From Serpula lacrymans var. lacrymans S7.9 (Eukaryota > Basidiomycota > Agaricomycetes > Boletales > Serpulaceae), in the NCBI RefSeq assembly GCF_000218685.1, contig NW_006763293.1, forward strand, positions 986,720 through 1,050,719: a stretch of 64,000 nucleotides of DNA, read 5' to 3'. Numbering within the stretch: position 1 is the stretch's first letter; every line of letters starts with the position of its first letter. The notes under the pieces were generated by a model, which saw only the letters and a program-made list of their open reading frames with translations, was not told the origin of the DNA and ran no database searches. The translations under genes were made by a program, and so were the position numbers. Below are positions 11,608 to 22,977 of the stretch, in pieces.

Positions 11608-12941
11608 CTATTGTTGGAGTTCACCGTTTGGAGGTACGTGAGGGGGCATCGCAGATGGAGGGCCACCAGCGACATGCATGCCATCTGGAGCATAAGGCGT
11701 CATGAGAGCGCTGCGGACACGAATTAGCATCATCCTATACCACTCCTCATCCACTCCCGCTTTCTCCTGTTCAGCCGTGATTTGCTGCAGGTGTCCCAGT
11801 TCTTTCATCCACGACATCCTCCAGTTAATGTTTCCATGCTCGTCCACTTCAAATTGGTCTGGGCCAAGGGAGATGGCAGGGGGAGGGGGGAAACGCATTC
11901 CAGGGGGCATCATGGAGAATGCCGGATCAAACCTACCATCATGACGGAAAAGCCACAACTATAAGAACATGAAGAAAATAGATGAGGGCATAAGACACTC
12001 ACGGTGGTGGATACGGAGGAGGGTATGGCGCTTGTCTGCTCGGGCCAGCATCATCTGGATGCATAGGAGGTTGGACGAATTGATGCGGGTCGCTGAAGGC
12101 AGGTTCAGGAGGATGATAGTCTACATCCTGCTCCTCGGAGTTGCGACCTTGTTTTTGACCCTTGGGTTTTTTCTTGCGAACACGATGTACTCCAGTCCGG
12201 GGGTCAACGTTATCATTCACCGTCCAATAGGAGCCCTTCCCACGGTCGGTCAAAGGGCGGGGAACTTTTTCAAAACAAGGGTTGAGAGAAAGATTATGCC
12301 GAACAGAATTCTACATAATTGAGACGCGGGGATTAGCAAGTTGACTTTGTTTTGGGTAGTATAGTGAAACAAAACAAATATGAACACAATCAAACATCAA
12401 CATCGCGGTCGCGTCCCGCGTCGACGTGAACAAACGCGATCGTAAATTGGACATTATAAAGGATATTGATGCATGTAATATAGAGCCAAAATCGCTTACT
12501 TTCCATCCAGAAGGTGCGGATCTAAAATAAGGAAACTATTGTATAAAACGTGAGTTAAAAAATCAGAGCATTAGCCCAGTTTTGGCTTACACGAGACTCA
12601 ATCGCATAGTAAATGTCTTCTAGGAGTAGTTTTTGGTTGGGAGAGCCCTTGATAGCATATCTGTTTATGTTGATAGGACAAACACGAAAAGGTCAGATTT
12701 TGAAGCACGTCATACGAAGCGAAAATGCAGAAGGTATATACCGGATAAGCGTAGAATAAGGGTAAAATGGCTTGCTTCCCGGTGGCCCATCTCTTAATGA
12801 GTCGAGGTTAATTGGTAGGCCACCAGTAAGGTCGTTTGGCTCCTGTGGATAATACGAGTTGGCTTGCGACAAGTCGGGTTGGTCTGGCGGTGGCATCATA
12901 TTGGCTGGCATGACCGTTGGTGGGGGTTGTTGAGACATCAT
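11608..12941 (-). CDS. Forkhead (winged-helix) transcription factor
   Basis: Exons 12941-12742, 12660-12591, 12535-12500, 12310-12003 and 11932-11608 give 312 aa. The forkhead domain is spread over four exons: [11 protein letters not shown], then [20 protein letters not shown], then [12 protein letters not shown], then [10 protein letters not shown]...CFEKV with [11 protein letters not shown]. These are the canonical helix 1 to wing 1 blocks, including the DNA-recognition helix NSVRHNLS. The N-terminus is Gln/Pro-rich. After a basic RKKKPKGQK stretch (possible nuclear signal) the C-terminus is Pro/Met-rich. Exon 5 acceptor at 11933 was chosen over the nearer TATAG because only it keeps the frame. 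It is probably a nuclear regulator; target genes cannot be told from this window. Confidence 0.9.
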
Positions 12942-14642
12942 GAGTTCCAGCACGAAATTGAAGAAGAAGACAGGTGCTAGTTGAAAATTGCTGTCCTCTC
13001 TGCTGTATGATGGCGGAGGGCGGTGGTTGATGTTGGAAAAGAACGGGATGCCAACAGATGGTGGCTTATGTCATGCGTGAGAAATAGAGTAGAACGCACG
13101 GGCCATGCGGTTCCCCACAGAATGCCCTTCGACGTTGATAGGGACAGCGAGTATCCATTCCTGCAGAAATCCTGGACGATGGTGAGCTATAATTTGGTGG
13201 AGGTTTGTTGTTTACAATTGCAGCCACTGCCTACAATACACAGCGACACAATGTCCAAATTGTGGAAGACACGATAAAACAAAATCCAAACCAAGCACGC
13301 TCTCCAATACACAAACAAAGCGCAGGTCACTTTTGCCCCCAGGCCACTGCAACAGCATTCAGGCCTATCAAAATTACTGTGTCCATCCCATGATGTGTTC
13401 GAATCCGTAGATCTACACATCATCATTCATTGCTCTCGATTCCTGTGTATTTTTGTTCTAAAATTCATGTCTTTTTTCATGATGCCGCCCTCCTGGCAGA
13501 CGTGGTTTTATCTCCACATGGTTCTTCCATAACCCATCTTCGCCAGCTCAACCCCAGGAGCTATCGTTTCCGTCTGTGAATTGGTCTACAGCCATTCATC
13601 ATCGGTGAGCTCTACTTCGATGACTATTGGGTGTGACCGCAGTATTTCAGAAATATTCATCCGTGTAATCCACGACTCCTGGTGGCCCTGAACTCCGTAT
13701 CTTTGAAGGCGTGATATCATATTGTGCATTGCTCCTTTGATGTGGCCGATGAAGCTTGAAGACCGGTCACCACAGCAAGCAGACTATGCTAAGCAAGTCA
13801 AGCCCCGCGAGTTACCTGCGCTATATTTTATACTACAAACACAGGTGTTTTCTGATATCTTTTACGCCTCAAAGCGCACTGCTCTTCATCGGAGACATGT
13901 TTAACTTTGCTTTTTGTTCAGTTGCATACCACAGGTGGAGTATATGTGCCGTTTTGTGTTCTAACATCTGTTCCTTTATTAGACAGATTCTTGACAGCCT
14001 CGTTGTGCTGGTGGGAAGTGTGAATGAGGTACGTAAACCCTGGCTTTACCGTTGTTGGCGCCCGTATGAAAAGTAATGACATATCTTGTGAAGATTCCTC
14101 GCTGTTTCCTGTCGTACCGTTCGGCTGTCTTCTTTGACCGAGGCTAAATGATCAGCAAGCTTCACCGATCATTTGATACGTTTCGACAAATGATATCCTA
14201 TAGTCTCATCGCCCTGATGAGTGGAGTTACTCACACAGTCTTGACACCCCTGTCGATTTATCGAAAACAGGACATCACGACGCCAGTGCTGAAAGTGTTT
14301 CTGTATTGCTCTTGGTTAGATGGTGTGGTACACCGTATTTCTTGAGCTCACAACAGGCAGTTAGTGACACGAATCCTCTGATCTCTCTACGTCACCCTAA
14401 TAGACGATAGCCATATCTTGTCCTAAGTATACTATCATATTACTTTCATAATAAGACCTAGTTTTTCCCTTGCTATCAAACTTCCTGCGGATGATCATCG
14501 ATACTCTTTTCTGTGGCTAGAATTGGAGAAACTATTTTAGGGTTAGGGTCTGACTATGTAGTAGCGTTGGACTGTTTGTTCTCCACAGATGTGACGACGA
14601 AACAGTCTTGGAGGCTTGACAGTCCTACATTGTATTGACATA
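12942..14642. other. Long intergenic stretch, no gene recognised
   Basis: About 1.7 kb between the divergent forkhead gene and the Tim17-like gene. ORFs reach only about 106 codons (13756-14076) and show no conserved motif or splice chain. It is T-rich in the second half. It may hold long 5' UTRs or a non-coding transcript, but nothing in the sequence decides this. Confidence 0.45.
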
Positions 14643-15275
14643 ATGTCTACCTATGATACAGAAACAGACGATAATGGACCTATAGACATAACTGATACAG
14701 TTACGTCGCGGTACTTCATATTACCTGCCTCAGCTGCAGTGGTCGGAACCCTCATTGGAATGGTTCGAGGTTCACGCCTGGCAGCCCTTCGCTTTCTTGC
14801 AGAAAATGCACACCGGCCTCCAACGACAGTACGAGGATGGTATTTTTACAACAAGACCAAGAACTACCGAAGAATGCAAGGAGGACTGAAAGCAGCGGGA
14901 GTCGACGGATCGAAACTGGCATTGACAGCTCTGGGGTGGGTTGGTATCGAGGACGGACTACAAAGAATAGGGTTGAACGATGTGAGTGAGTTTGGAGCGG
15001 GGATAGGCACTGCAGGGGTCTTTTCAGCCGTGTGTGAGTTGTTCTGATTGTCTTTTGTTGTTGCTGTTGAGTCTAGACTTGTATGTTTTCATCTAGACCG
15101 ACTGCCCTGGAGAACGACAGGTCGCACCCTCGTTATCGGGGCGATGATTGGAGGAGGAATGAGATTTCTCCGGTGGGCTCAAGAGTATCTGCGAGAGACG
15201 GCAAAATCACAGGCGGCTGAGGTGGAGCATGCAGCCTCATCCGAAGAGCAATCTGGGGGAAATAAATCTGTTTGA
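14643..15275 (+). CDS. Small membrane protein with Tim17/22-like glycine-rich helices
   Basis: Exons 14643-15033 and 15097-15275 give 189 aa. After an acidic N-terminus there is a hydrophobic helix (about residues 20-38, with VVGTLIGMVRGSR), a loop with FYNKTKNYRR, a second and third weakly hydrophobic Gly/Ala-rich helix, and a fourth (LVIGAMIGGGMRFL). The tail is charged. Four short Gly-rich helices with GxxxG spacing resemble the Tim17/Tim22/Tim23 family, so a mitochondrial inner-membrane location is possible. I cannot name an orthologue and the assignment is by pattern only. An in-frame TTG lies 27 nt upstream of the chosen ATG. Confidence 0.7.
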
Positions 15276-15585
15276 GATGATCACAAAATTTGCATATAGA
15301 AATGTTAGAAAGGTTCGAGACCAGCGCGACGTTTGGCGACGATCGATGGCATTTGTTTTCATCAATGATTTGTGAAATGGAACATGTTATTATGCAAGGA
15401 TTTGAATAATAAAATAAAGATGTGCTCGGGTAGCGGCAGCTATGCCGGCGGGCGGTGTTGTCTACACGTTGGTCACTGCGGCCGACAGCGACAAGAGCTG
15501 TTTTAAAGGCAAAGGCTTACATTCAGAGTGTCTTTTCTCTTCTTGTCCTGCTCCACCTCGCGGGTAACCGAAAGATATACTCGGA
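15276..15585. other. Intergenic: 3' UTR of Tim17-like gene and kinase promoter
   Basis: About 310 bp. An AATAAAATAAAG stretch near 15406-15417 could act in 3' end formation. No gene seen. Confidence 0.4.
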
Positions 15586-18500
15586 ATGCAGATGACCCTC
15601 GCTCCACAGGTCCCAGCTTCGAAGAAATCTCGGGCAACTGGAACCGGTTCCAATCCATCACTGGCCCCCTCTAATCATAATCAACCTCTACAACCACCAC
15701 CACCACCGTCATCGTCATCGAGGTCATCGCCATCGTCGTTCTCGAGCTCGCCATCGTTACTCTCAGCCTCGTCTTTTCTTCTGCCGAAAGCCATGATCAA
15801 GCTGTGGCCCAGTATCAGTCCTGGCATCAACGACCAGCTCACTCCACGCGCTGGACCCAATGGACAGGAACGCCCCAATCCATTTGATGTGCCGCCTTCG
15901 CCATCGAGCCAGCCAACGCCGGGACAGCAAACGCCAACGCTGGGGCAGTCTTACCACCACCATTTGCTGAATACGCACACTGCGAATACGACTTCGGCCC
16001 TCGCCGTAGCTGATCTCACGCCGCCAGGTGGGCTAGGCCCCCTAACCCCTCCTCTCGGTAATTTTGCCGCTGGTCTTCCTACCACCCACTTGACCCTTCA
16101 TGCTCCCGATTTTAACATGCGCCAGCCTCCATCTTCAAAGCATTCATCAATGTCAAATAAGTCCTCAACGCCATCGTCATCGTCCACCTCGCTGCGAACA
16201 ACCCCCTCAGCTTGCACCACCACTCCAGCACCACCAACAGGCACTTCAAAGGGCCAGATCCACGTTAAACTCATCTCCGCACGTTCCTTAAACATCTCAT
16301 CGATAAATGCTCGTCCCTATGTCGTCGTCCAGTTCGAGCAGAACGAGTTCGTCAGTCGAGACCCCACCGATGAAACGGACAAGGAGGTCAAGGGAATTGC
16401 CACGGCTCTTTCTAGAGTCAGCTCTTCAAATGCTCTGTCAGCTCTTACTGCCATCGGCTCGAGAGGTCCTGTCGACACAGCAAAGCGGGGCAAATCCAGT
16501 GCCGGAAGCACTCCAGCCTCATCACTCTCATCGTCGGGGAAACCGCCAATATCTCCCGCAGCAGCCCCCGGGTCTGCAAATGGTTTATTTGGTCGTTTAT
16601 CTGCACACAACCCTGTGTGGAAACACGAGGTGTCATTGTGAGATATCTTTACATCATATCCTTAAGAAAGAAGCTCATTTTGATCTTTGATGACGGTCTC
16701 GTCCAGTGACGTTACTTCCGAGGAATCCCTCATTACATTCAATGTATACGATCGTGCCGTAGAAGACCACGGCTTTCTGGGCACAGTTCAAATCAAGCCC
16801 GCTCTCGTTCATGATCACACCGTGGACCAGTGGTACAAGTACGTAACATGGCTCCATTCTGCTATCTTTGTGAGCTGTCCTGGGACTATCATGACTGATT
16901 TTTATCGGTGTCTTTTTTGTAGGCTCCGGCCGTTCGAGAATGAGATTGTAAGCGGTGAGATGCGTGTACAAGTCACGTTCGAGCAGTACAAGGTACGTGA
17001 TTCAGCCTCATGTTTCTCACCCTGGCCTTTTTCGACTTAACCGTGGCACGTGATCAGACCAAGCGCGCACTTACTCCAAGAGATTTCGAGTTTTTAAAGC
17101 TTATCGGCCGAGGGACATTCGGCAAAGTGTTTCAAGTGCGGAAGAGGGATACTAAGCGTATATACGCAATGAAGGTCCTATCGAAAAAGGAGATCGTGGC
17201 CAAGAAGGAAGTCGCACATACGATTGGCGAACGCAAGATATTACAACGTTCGCTAGAGTCCCCTTTCCTCGTTGGTCTCAAGTTCAGCTTTCAAACCGAT
17301 GCGGATCTGTACTTGGTGACCGACTTCAAGAGCGGAGGCGAATTGTTTTGGCATCTGCAAAAAGAAACTCGATTTAGCGAGGAACGGGCACGATTCTACA
17401 TCGCCGAGCTGATCCTGGCATTAGAGCATCTACACAAGTACAATATTGTTTATCGGTACGTTTTTTCCGATCATATTGCCATCAGCTTACTTATCTTTAC
17501 TTAATGTAACGTTGCGCAGTGATTTGAAACCCGAAAATATCTTGTTAGACGCGACAGGCCATCTTGCACTGTGTGATTTTGGCCTTTCCAAAGCCGATCT
17601 CCGGTCAGATGAGCTAACCACCACGTTTTGCGGGACTACAGAGTATCTGGCTCCAGAGGTGCTTCTAGACGAACATGGATACTCAAAACTAGTTGATTTC
17701 TGGTCACTCGGTGTTTTGTTGTTCGAGATGTGTTGCGGCTGGAGTCCTTTTTATGCAGAGGATACGCAACAAATGTACAAGAACATATGCTTCGGAAAGA
17801 TAAGGTTCCCGCGAAACGTTATCAGCGAAGATGGGAAGCAATTCGTAAAAGGGGTAAGTGACATGCTTCTTTCCGGATTTCTAGCTTCTTATGACCTCTC
17901 CCTTTCCTCTTTTGTCTTCCCGCATGTCTATAGCTCCTGAACCGGAATCCGAAGCATCGCCTCGGTGCGCAGCGTGATGCAGCAGATTTGAAAGAGCATC
18001 CATTCTTCAAGTCTATAGATTGGCAAGCACTGTCGCTCAAGCAAGTCACTCCACCATTCAAACCTGTTGTCGAGTCGGATGAGTCGACGGCAAACTTTGA
18101 TCCTGAGTTTACCACAGCAGATATCCGGGAAGTTGGAGTTGATCATATGGATTTGGACGAGGAAGATCCATCAGAGGATTGGACCTCGCGGTCGATAACT
18201 GTGTCAGGTTTTGTGCATACGCCGAACGGGCCTTTAGGGAGTGACAAGAATGGCATCAGCCCGATCACCCCTCTCGGCCTCCCGACTCAAGTGAATGCGA
18301 GCCGGAGCCAGGGCATACAGATATCGAAAAAGAAGAAGAAAGAGGCCGCTGGTAGTCCACTGACTAACAGTGTGCAGGAGAACTTCCGCGGATTCACATA
18401 TTCTGGGGAGAGCGTGGTCACTCCCAACGGAATTTTAGGACATAGTGGAGTGGTGGGAGATGACGAGGCTGTGGATGATGAAGAGACGCAGGAGCCGACA

Positions 18501-18593
18501 ACGGAAGACGAATTTGAGGATGAAGATAATTTTGCGGGTAGGTATTCGACTGCCAGGCGGCAAGGCGTTGTGGATGAAGATATGCGTGTTTAA
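15586..18593 (+). CDS. SCH9: SCH9-type AGC serine/threonine kinase with N-terminal C2 domain
   Basis: Exons 15586-16637, 16707-16838, 16923-16992, 17058-17455, 17520-17853 and 17934-18593 give 881 aa. Residues 1-220 are Ser/Pro-rich and disordered; a C2 domain follows (GQIHVKLISARSL to about residue 418). The kinase domain (about 428-690) has the GRGTFGKVF loop, catalytic Lys in YAMKVL, a YRDLKPEN loop rebuilt over an intron, DFGLSK, and an AGC activation loop TFCGTTEYLAPE. The AGC tail has the hydrophobic motif FRGFTYS near residue 812. C2 plus AGC kinase is the Sch9 architecture: a nutrient-signalling kinase downstream of TORC1 in yeasts. The last 60 residues are acidic. Confidence 0.93.
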
Positions 18594-19142
18594 TAATTGT
18601 CGGTTGCTATTACCGTGGGCGCTATCATTTTTACTTCCTTTTCTAAACTGCAGACTATCTATGCTATTGCGTTGCTGGGAAATGGATTTATCTGCATGTT
18701 ACGTGCATAGCAAACCACACCCGCTTCTGCATTTTCTTGTTCATCTCAAGTCAGCGCTTACCCCCATCCAACGCTTTCTTTATTCTTCCATTGACACAAT
18801 TGTAATTTTTCAGTCATGCTGCTGATCCCCACAACTTACATTTGTATGCCCTTGATAGGCGTCAAGCTACTTTTTTTTTATGGAGCATCTATTCTACGCA
18901 ATTCTGTGTTTTCTATATTACCATACGTAAATTTTGTAATAATCTTGAAATTGCAAGCAGTGGTTTGTACGATCACACAAACTCAGAAACGAACACACCA
19001 ATTCAATTGAAACACTGTTGCCCAAAAAAAAAAAAAAAAAAAAAGTCCAGATGCACATCATCTGGATAGATCTATGATAATCGGTAGCTAAAACTATGGT
19101 ATATGGAGTTCGCAAGTCATCAAGAGTCCCTTTACATTCTCG
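18594..19142. other. Intergenic with an A21 run
   Basis: Region between the convergent SCH9-type and Apd1-type genes. It holds an uninterrupted A21 run at 19024-19044 just past the kinase 3' end and no convincing ORF. Confidence 0.5.
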
Positions 19143-20500
19143 TTACCAGTCGTAAACGCTACTGCAGCCTGGGCGAGAAAGGTTAAGTCCACCGCGAAGA
19201 ATAGTAGGTAGTACCTTTCCATTGATGATCGTATTCTTCACGATGGACTCAACCTCGTGAGGCGTCACCCGTCCATACCAGATACTCGAGCCGCTTGGAG
19301 TATGAATCTATCCCGAGAAGAGAATGATCAGGATTCAGAGATTCGAGCCATATAGGAAGGAAGGATACACACAACACAATTTCCGGCAAACTTATGGCCT
19401 CCGAAATGTGACGTACGAACGATGAGTACCTTGTGCTCATCGGGAAGCGTTTTAAGATGAGCTATAAAAGATTCCTCCTTCTCCTCTTGAGATTTACCCG
19501 CTTCTGTCATCTCCAGAGGAGTGGTGTGCGACACATCCTCGAGCTGAGTATGCACCTCCCATCCTTCTTTCTCCAAATACTGGGTAAATGCTGTATCGAG
19601 AAATATATTGGACAGGAGCACGAACAACAAATGCGTTTTAACTTACTTTCCGCTAAAATGGGTGCAGTTATGTGACAACGTTTATCTCTTCTCTTATGGG
19701 AACCTGGAATTTCGCCGATAATTAATGACACCTGTGGGTGACAGCAACAAACATAGCTCGTACATAGCATGATTACACAGGAGTAGGGTAAAACCCATGA
19801 CTTGAGCTCTGATTTTTCCTGTGGGACCCCAGCTCTACCATATGAGGGGTCGAGTGAATCATCCCAAAAATGCTCTGCTCCCTCTTGCGAGCGAGGAACT
19901 TGGGCGACGATTTTGAAATCAGGGAAGACGATGACGGTCTCCTTGGTAGGATCGTCACAAATGGTGTTATGGCTTCCATTGAGAATGGAGAGTCTCTGAG
20001 CATCAGACTGTTCAAATATGCCACGAGATTTTCTTCCGTTCTGCTTTGGTCCTTTCTTGGCAGCTCCCAGAGTGTCATTTACGTGGAGTAGATGAGCGGC
20101 AAGAGTGCCCTTGGTGTCAGTGATTTCACTGTCCCAGTCGTACTTTCCAGTTGAAATGATAACCTTTAAGATTTGTGTGAGAAAATGGGCTCATGGACGT
20201 GGTAGATTCGGAGGGAGTAGTGTACCTGTCTGCGATAAGGTTTGACTGAGCCATACATATCTGAATCCATATCTACATGCATTCGCTTTGAGTAATCACT
20301 GTGCTCTACAATAGATGTTTAGTAAGGCATGCACAAGTGAAGACGAGGCAACATTTCGACACACCCTGATCACAAGGGTCTGCGCAGTTTCTGCAGTCGG
20401 CATTGCTCACTGGTACGGACAGCGAAGTAAGGTCATTGACGATATACTGCGTGTCGGCAGGGCCCCAAACGAAATTTCTGAGTTTTCCAAGTACACTCAT
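19143..20500 (-). CDS. Apd1-type sucrase/ferredoxin-like (thioredoxin-fold Fe-S) protein
   Basis: A multi-exon minus-strand gene from the ATG at 20500 to the TAA at 19143. Exons run about 20500-20365, 20305-20226, 20163-19769, and then three more. The N-terminus has NCADPCDQ, then SVKPYRRQ and the VIISTGK block. The C-terminal thioredoxin-like ferredoxin domain has CSHKRRDKRCHITAP (Cys ligands), SHFGGHKFAGN (His ligand region), WYGRVTPHEV and GGLNLSRPGC. This is the Apd1/sucrase-ferredoxin family. Apd1 is a cytosolic [2Fe-2S] protein with mixed Cys/His ligation, important for tolerance of redox-active compounds in yeast. All expected ligand motifs are visible. Exact redox partner is unknown. 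Confidence 0.88.
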
Positions 20501-21112
20501 GGTGGCAGGACGTAAAGAAAGGGAGGTAGGCAAGCGCAGAGGAGGAGGAAAAGCAGGCAAGGATGTTACGGGGCACTAAACTTCTTTTATCAGATAAGAT
20601 GGGCGGGTGAGAACCTTTTATAGCGGATTCGCGGCCAAGCCGGAACACGTCATGATGGCACTCCGTCTGCCGTCCTATGGCCACGGGCGCCCGGAACTAC
20701 TTATCTTGCAGTACTCAAGGAAATAAGTATACTAGACTGATGTTTTAAACATTGTTGGTAGAGTCGTTAATGCGCAACTACCACTCTTTGCGGAAAGCTG
20801 AACAACCAGGGAAGCATCCCAGCACTTGGCACACACTCCATTCCTCCTCCTACATCTTTTCAGAACCCACGCTGGATAGCCCATGACCTAAGATGAGCCG
20901 CTTCAACCGCAGCAAGTATATACTTAACTCACGACCTCTATCATTATATCCAAAAATGAAGGTTCGGGCTCTACTAAAATACGGTAGCGAAGCCCCAAAT
21001 CCTCCTTCGAGAAACACCCGGTGTGACCTGTAATTATGCATAACTAATCAATACAACCCAAATGGAAAGGAGCAAGACCACAAAATACACGAACGTTTTA
21101 AGTCATAGGCTC
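20501..21112. other. Intergenic, no gene recognised
   Basis: The upstream region of the Apd1-type gene and the 3' region of the next minus-strand gene. Only short ORFs without motifs. Confidence 0.5.
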
Positions 21113-21589
21113 TCATCCACGATGATACGGACGATCATGCTCAAGCTGCTCCTCTACCCTCTTCGCCTCTTCCTTCAACACAGACCATGATGGTCTTTGT
21201 TTGGAATCTGTCCCTAACAGCGCCTCTCGTATCCTATCTCGCCTGTCTGTCTTGCTTTCATCCCATCCAGGACCCATGCTACCCGTGTCTATAGTCGATT
21301 GTGATTCATACCCAAAGAAATATTTTGGTTGTGCCCGCCGTGTCTTTGCCACCATCATTAGATCAACCAGAGTGTGCTCCTTGTGTAAGTTGGAGGTTGG
21401 AGAGTGCCGGCGTACGAATACGTCGTCGATGACTTCTGAAAGGTTTTCTGGTGTTATGAAAGTTTCAGACTGGTGGTACAATGATACAAGGGAGCGCATC
21501 TTTGCATCACGTTGGGCGCGAGCTTTAGACGAAGCAAACCGTCTGGTGACGGACCTCAGCTGAGTGGGCCTCAGAGTGACGGAAAGCAT
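21113..21589 (-). CDS. Hypothetical mitochondrial protein
   Basis: A single-exon ORF of 158 aa with ATG at 21589. The first 25 residues are rich in Arg, Ser and Thr with no acidic residue (MLSVTLRPTQLRSVTRRFASS), a typical mitochondrial presequence. The rest is soluble and charged with an Arg/Lys/Glu-rich C-terminus (LKEEAKRVEEQLEHDRP) likely to form a helix. I do not recognise the family. The size and basic start would suit a small matrix or ribosome-associated factor, but that is a guess. Confidence 0.65.
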   Translation of the reverse strand: MLSVTLRPTQLRSVTRRFASSKARAQRDAKMRSLVSLYHQSETFITPENLSEVIDDVFVRRHSPTSNLHKEHTLVDLMMVAKTRRAQPKYFFGYESQSTIDTGSMGPGWDESKTDRRDRIREALLGTDSKQRPSWSVLKEEAKRVEEQLEHDRPYHRG

Positions 21590-22190
21590 GCAGAAAAAAA
21601 GACTATAACAGCTCTCAGAGAGTCCGTTTGAAACGAGATGAAAGACTGTAGGTCACGGTGGCAATATCATATTTAGTCACATTTAGTCACACCTTGCAAA
21701 AGCGTGACAAAAGACAGGACACAGGACCGAATATCCAACAATAAACTCTGCCAGTACATATAGAATGTTATTATATTGTACATCAGGATGATATTATAGA
21801 TTGTATCTAACCAGTCATTATAGTGTTATATAATGTATTGTGCAACCTTCACCAATTTCCTGATGTTTGGCTGAGCCTCAATGGCTCTGGAACTGATCAG
21901 CCCCTCAGGGCGCGGGAACAGGTGTGGGAGAAGGATTCCTTTGGGCAAACAAATGCCGTAACAATGTAAATACAAAGCTTCTTATATAACAAATATACGT
22001 AAATATCATGTGAAAAAACAATGGTGGCCACAAAAAGCCAGTTATAATCACAGAGTAAATCTTCGGGTGAAGCTCCCAAGTTCGCTTACATAATATAATT
22101 TCTACATTTATAGCATTCTAAAAGTACTATCATAGTAGTGTACCTGTACCTTGATAATTCAATATCAATGTGATCGAAAATATCAGTCAG
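21590..22190. other. AT-rich intergenic next to the transposon nest
   Basis: About 600 bp, AT-rich, with a short direct repeat (CACATTTAGT twice near 21676) and no ORF of note. It is the left host flank of the copia element. Confidence 0.45.
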
Positions 22191-22550
22191 ATGGGCTCGT
22201 GATAACCTCTGGTAGCCTTGAGAGAACCCTAATAAACCTATGTGAAACTCAGCTGCTGCCCAAGAGGCTATAGAAACAACTATATTATTTACCTATGTGA
22301 AACTACAATAGATGTTAGTTTAAGGTGATCTCTAATAAATGTAATGTAACATACCTCAGCCGCTGCCCAAGAGGCTATAGAAACGACTGAGGTATTTCTA
22401 TACTAAACCCCCTACTACTTATAGTCGGAGGTGCTACTCGCTACAGTATAATGACTCCTAGGAGTACAATTGTGCTCCTAGGAGAACAATGGTTACTCCA
22501 TGGAGTGGTGGCTATGCTCCATGGAGAACAATGGCTGCTTCGGCAGAGAC
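22191..22550 (-). repeat. copia 3' LTR (left copy)
   Basis: About 240 bp here (22307-22550) match 41276-41516 with two substitutions seen by eye. The rest differs by indels: this copy has an extra segment that partly repeats a block with GCTGCCCAAGAGGCTATAG (22255 and 22365). It contains four perfect 10-bp palindromes (22455, 22475, 22496 and 22517). The last 5 bases GAGAC are the target duplicated by gypsy-1; the LTR continues after that element at 29250. Confidence 0.7.
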
Positions 22551-22966
22551 TGTAACAACCAAGAGTTAGTTACTCTGGCGCACACAAGAACACACTATAA
22601 GGGTAGTGAATGGGGAGTGGTTACCCCTTGAGCTGCAGAGAGTTTGTTGGTTAACAACAGGAGGACTCGCTGAGGAGTCTCCTGGATCTATTGGGGTATA
22701 TATACTACTACAGGGTTGTTTGTACATGTGTACTATACAGTTGATAGAGACAGTGGCTGATGATGTCATGGGGGCTAGCCCGCATGGCCAGCTCCACTGT
22801 GTGAGAGAGTTGTGTCTAAAATAAGAAGAAAGGCAACGCAGCGCGAGAAAGAGGAGTTTGAACAAAAGGGGAAGTGCCACGTGGCATTATGTATGAAAGC
22901 TAAAGTACAAGGTTAAAGCGGAGAATAAAAATAAAGGAGAGGTCTGAAAATTGTGTTATCGTAACA
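22551..22966 (-). repeat. gypsy-1 3' LTR
   Basis: 416 bp. In coding orientation it begins TGTTACGATAACAC and ends GGTTGTTACA. A TATATATAC stretch near 22697-22705 is a candidate promoter element. It is near-identical to 28829-29244 and related to the solo LTR at 31737-32152. Confidence 0.93.
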
Positions 22967-22977
22967 CTACCCCCCTT

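Noticed and set aside
15763..16610. Several minus-strand ORFs over the SCH9-type N-terminus
   Set aside because: They are shadows of the Ser/Pro-rich low-complexity region of the kinase gene.
22566..22880. ORFs of about 104 codons repeated at 22566-22880, 28844-29158 and 31793-32137, looking like a conserved small protein family
   Set aside because: They lie wholly within the gypsy-1 LTRs and the related solo LTR; their conservation is that of the LTR DNA.
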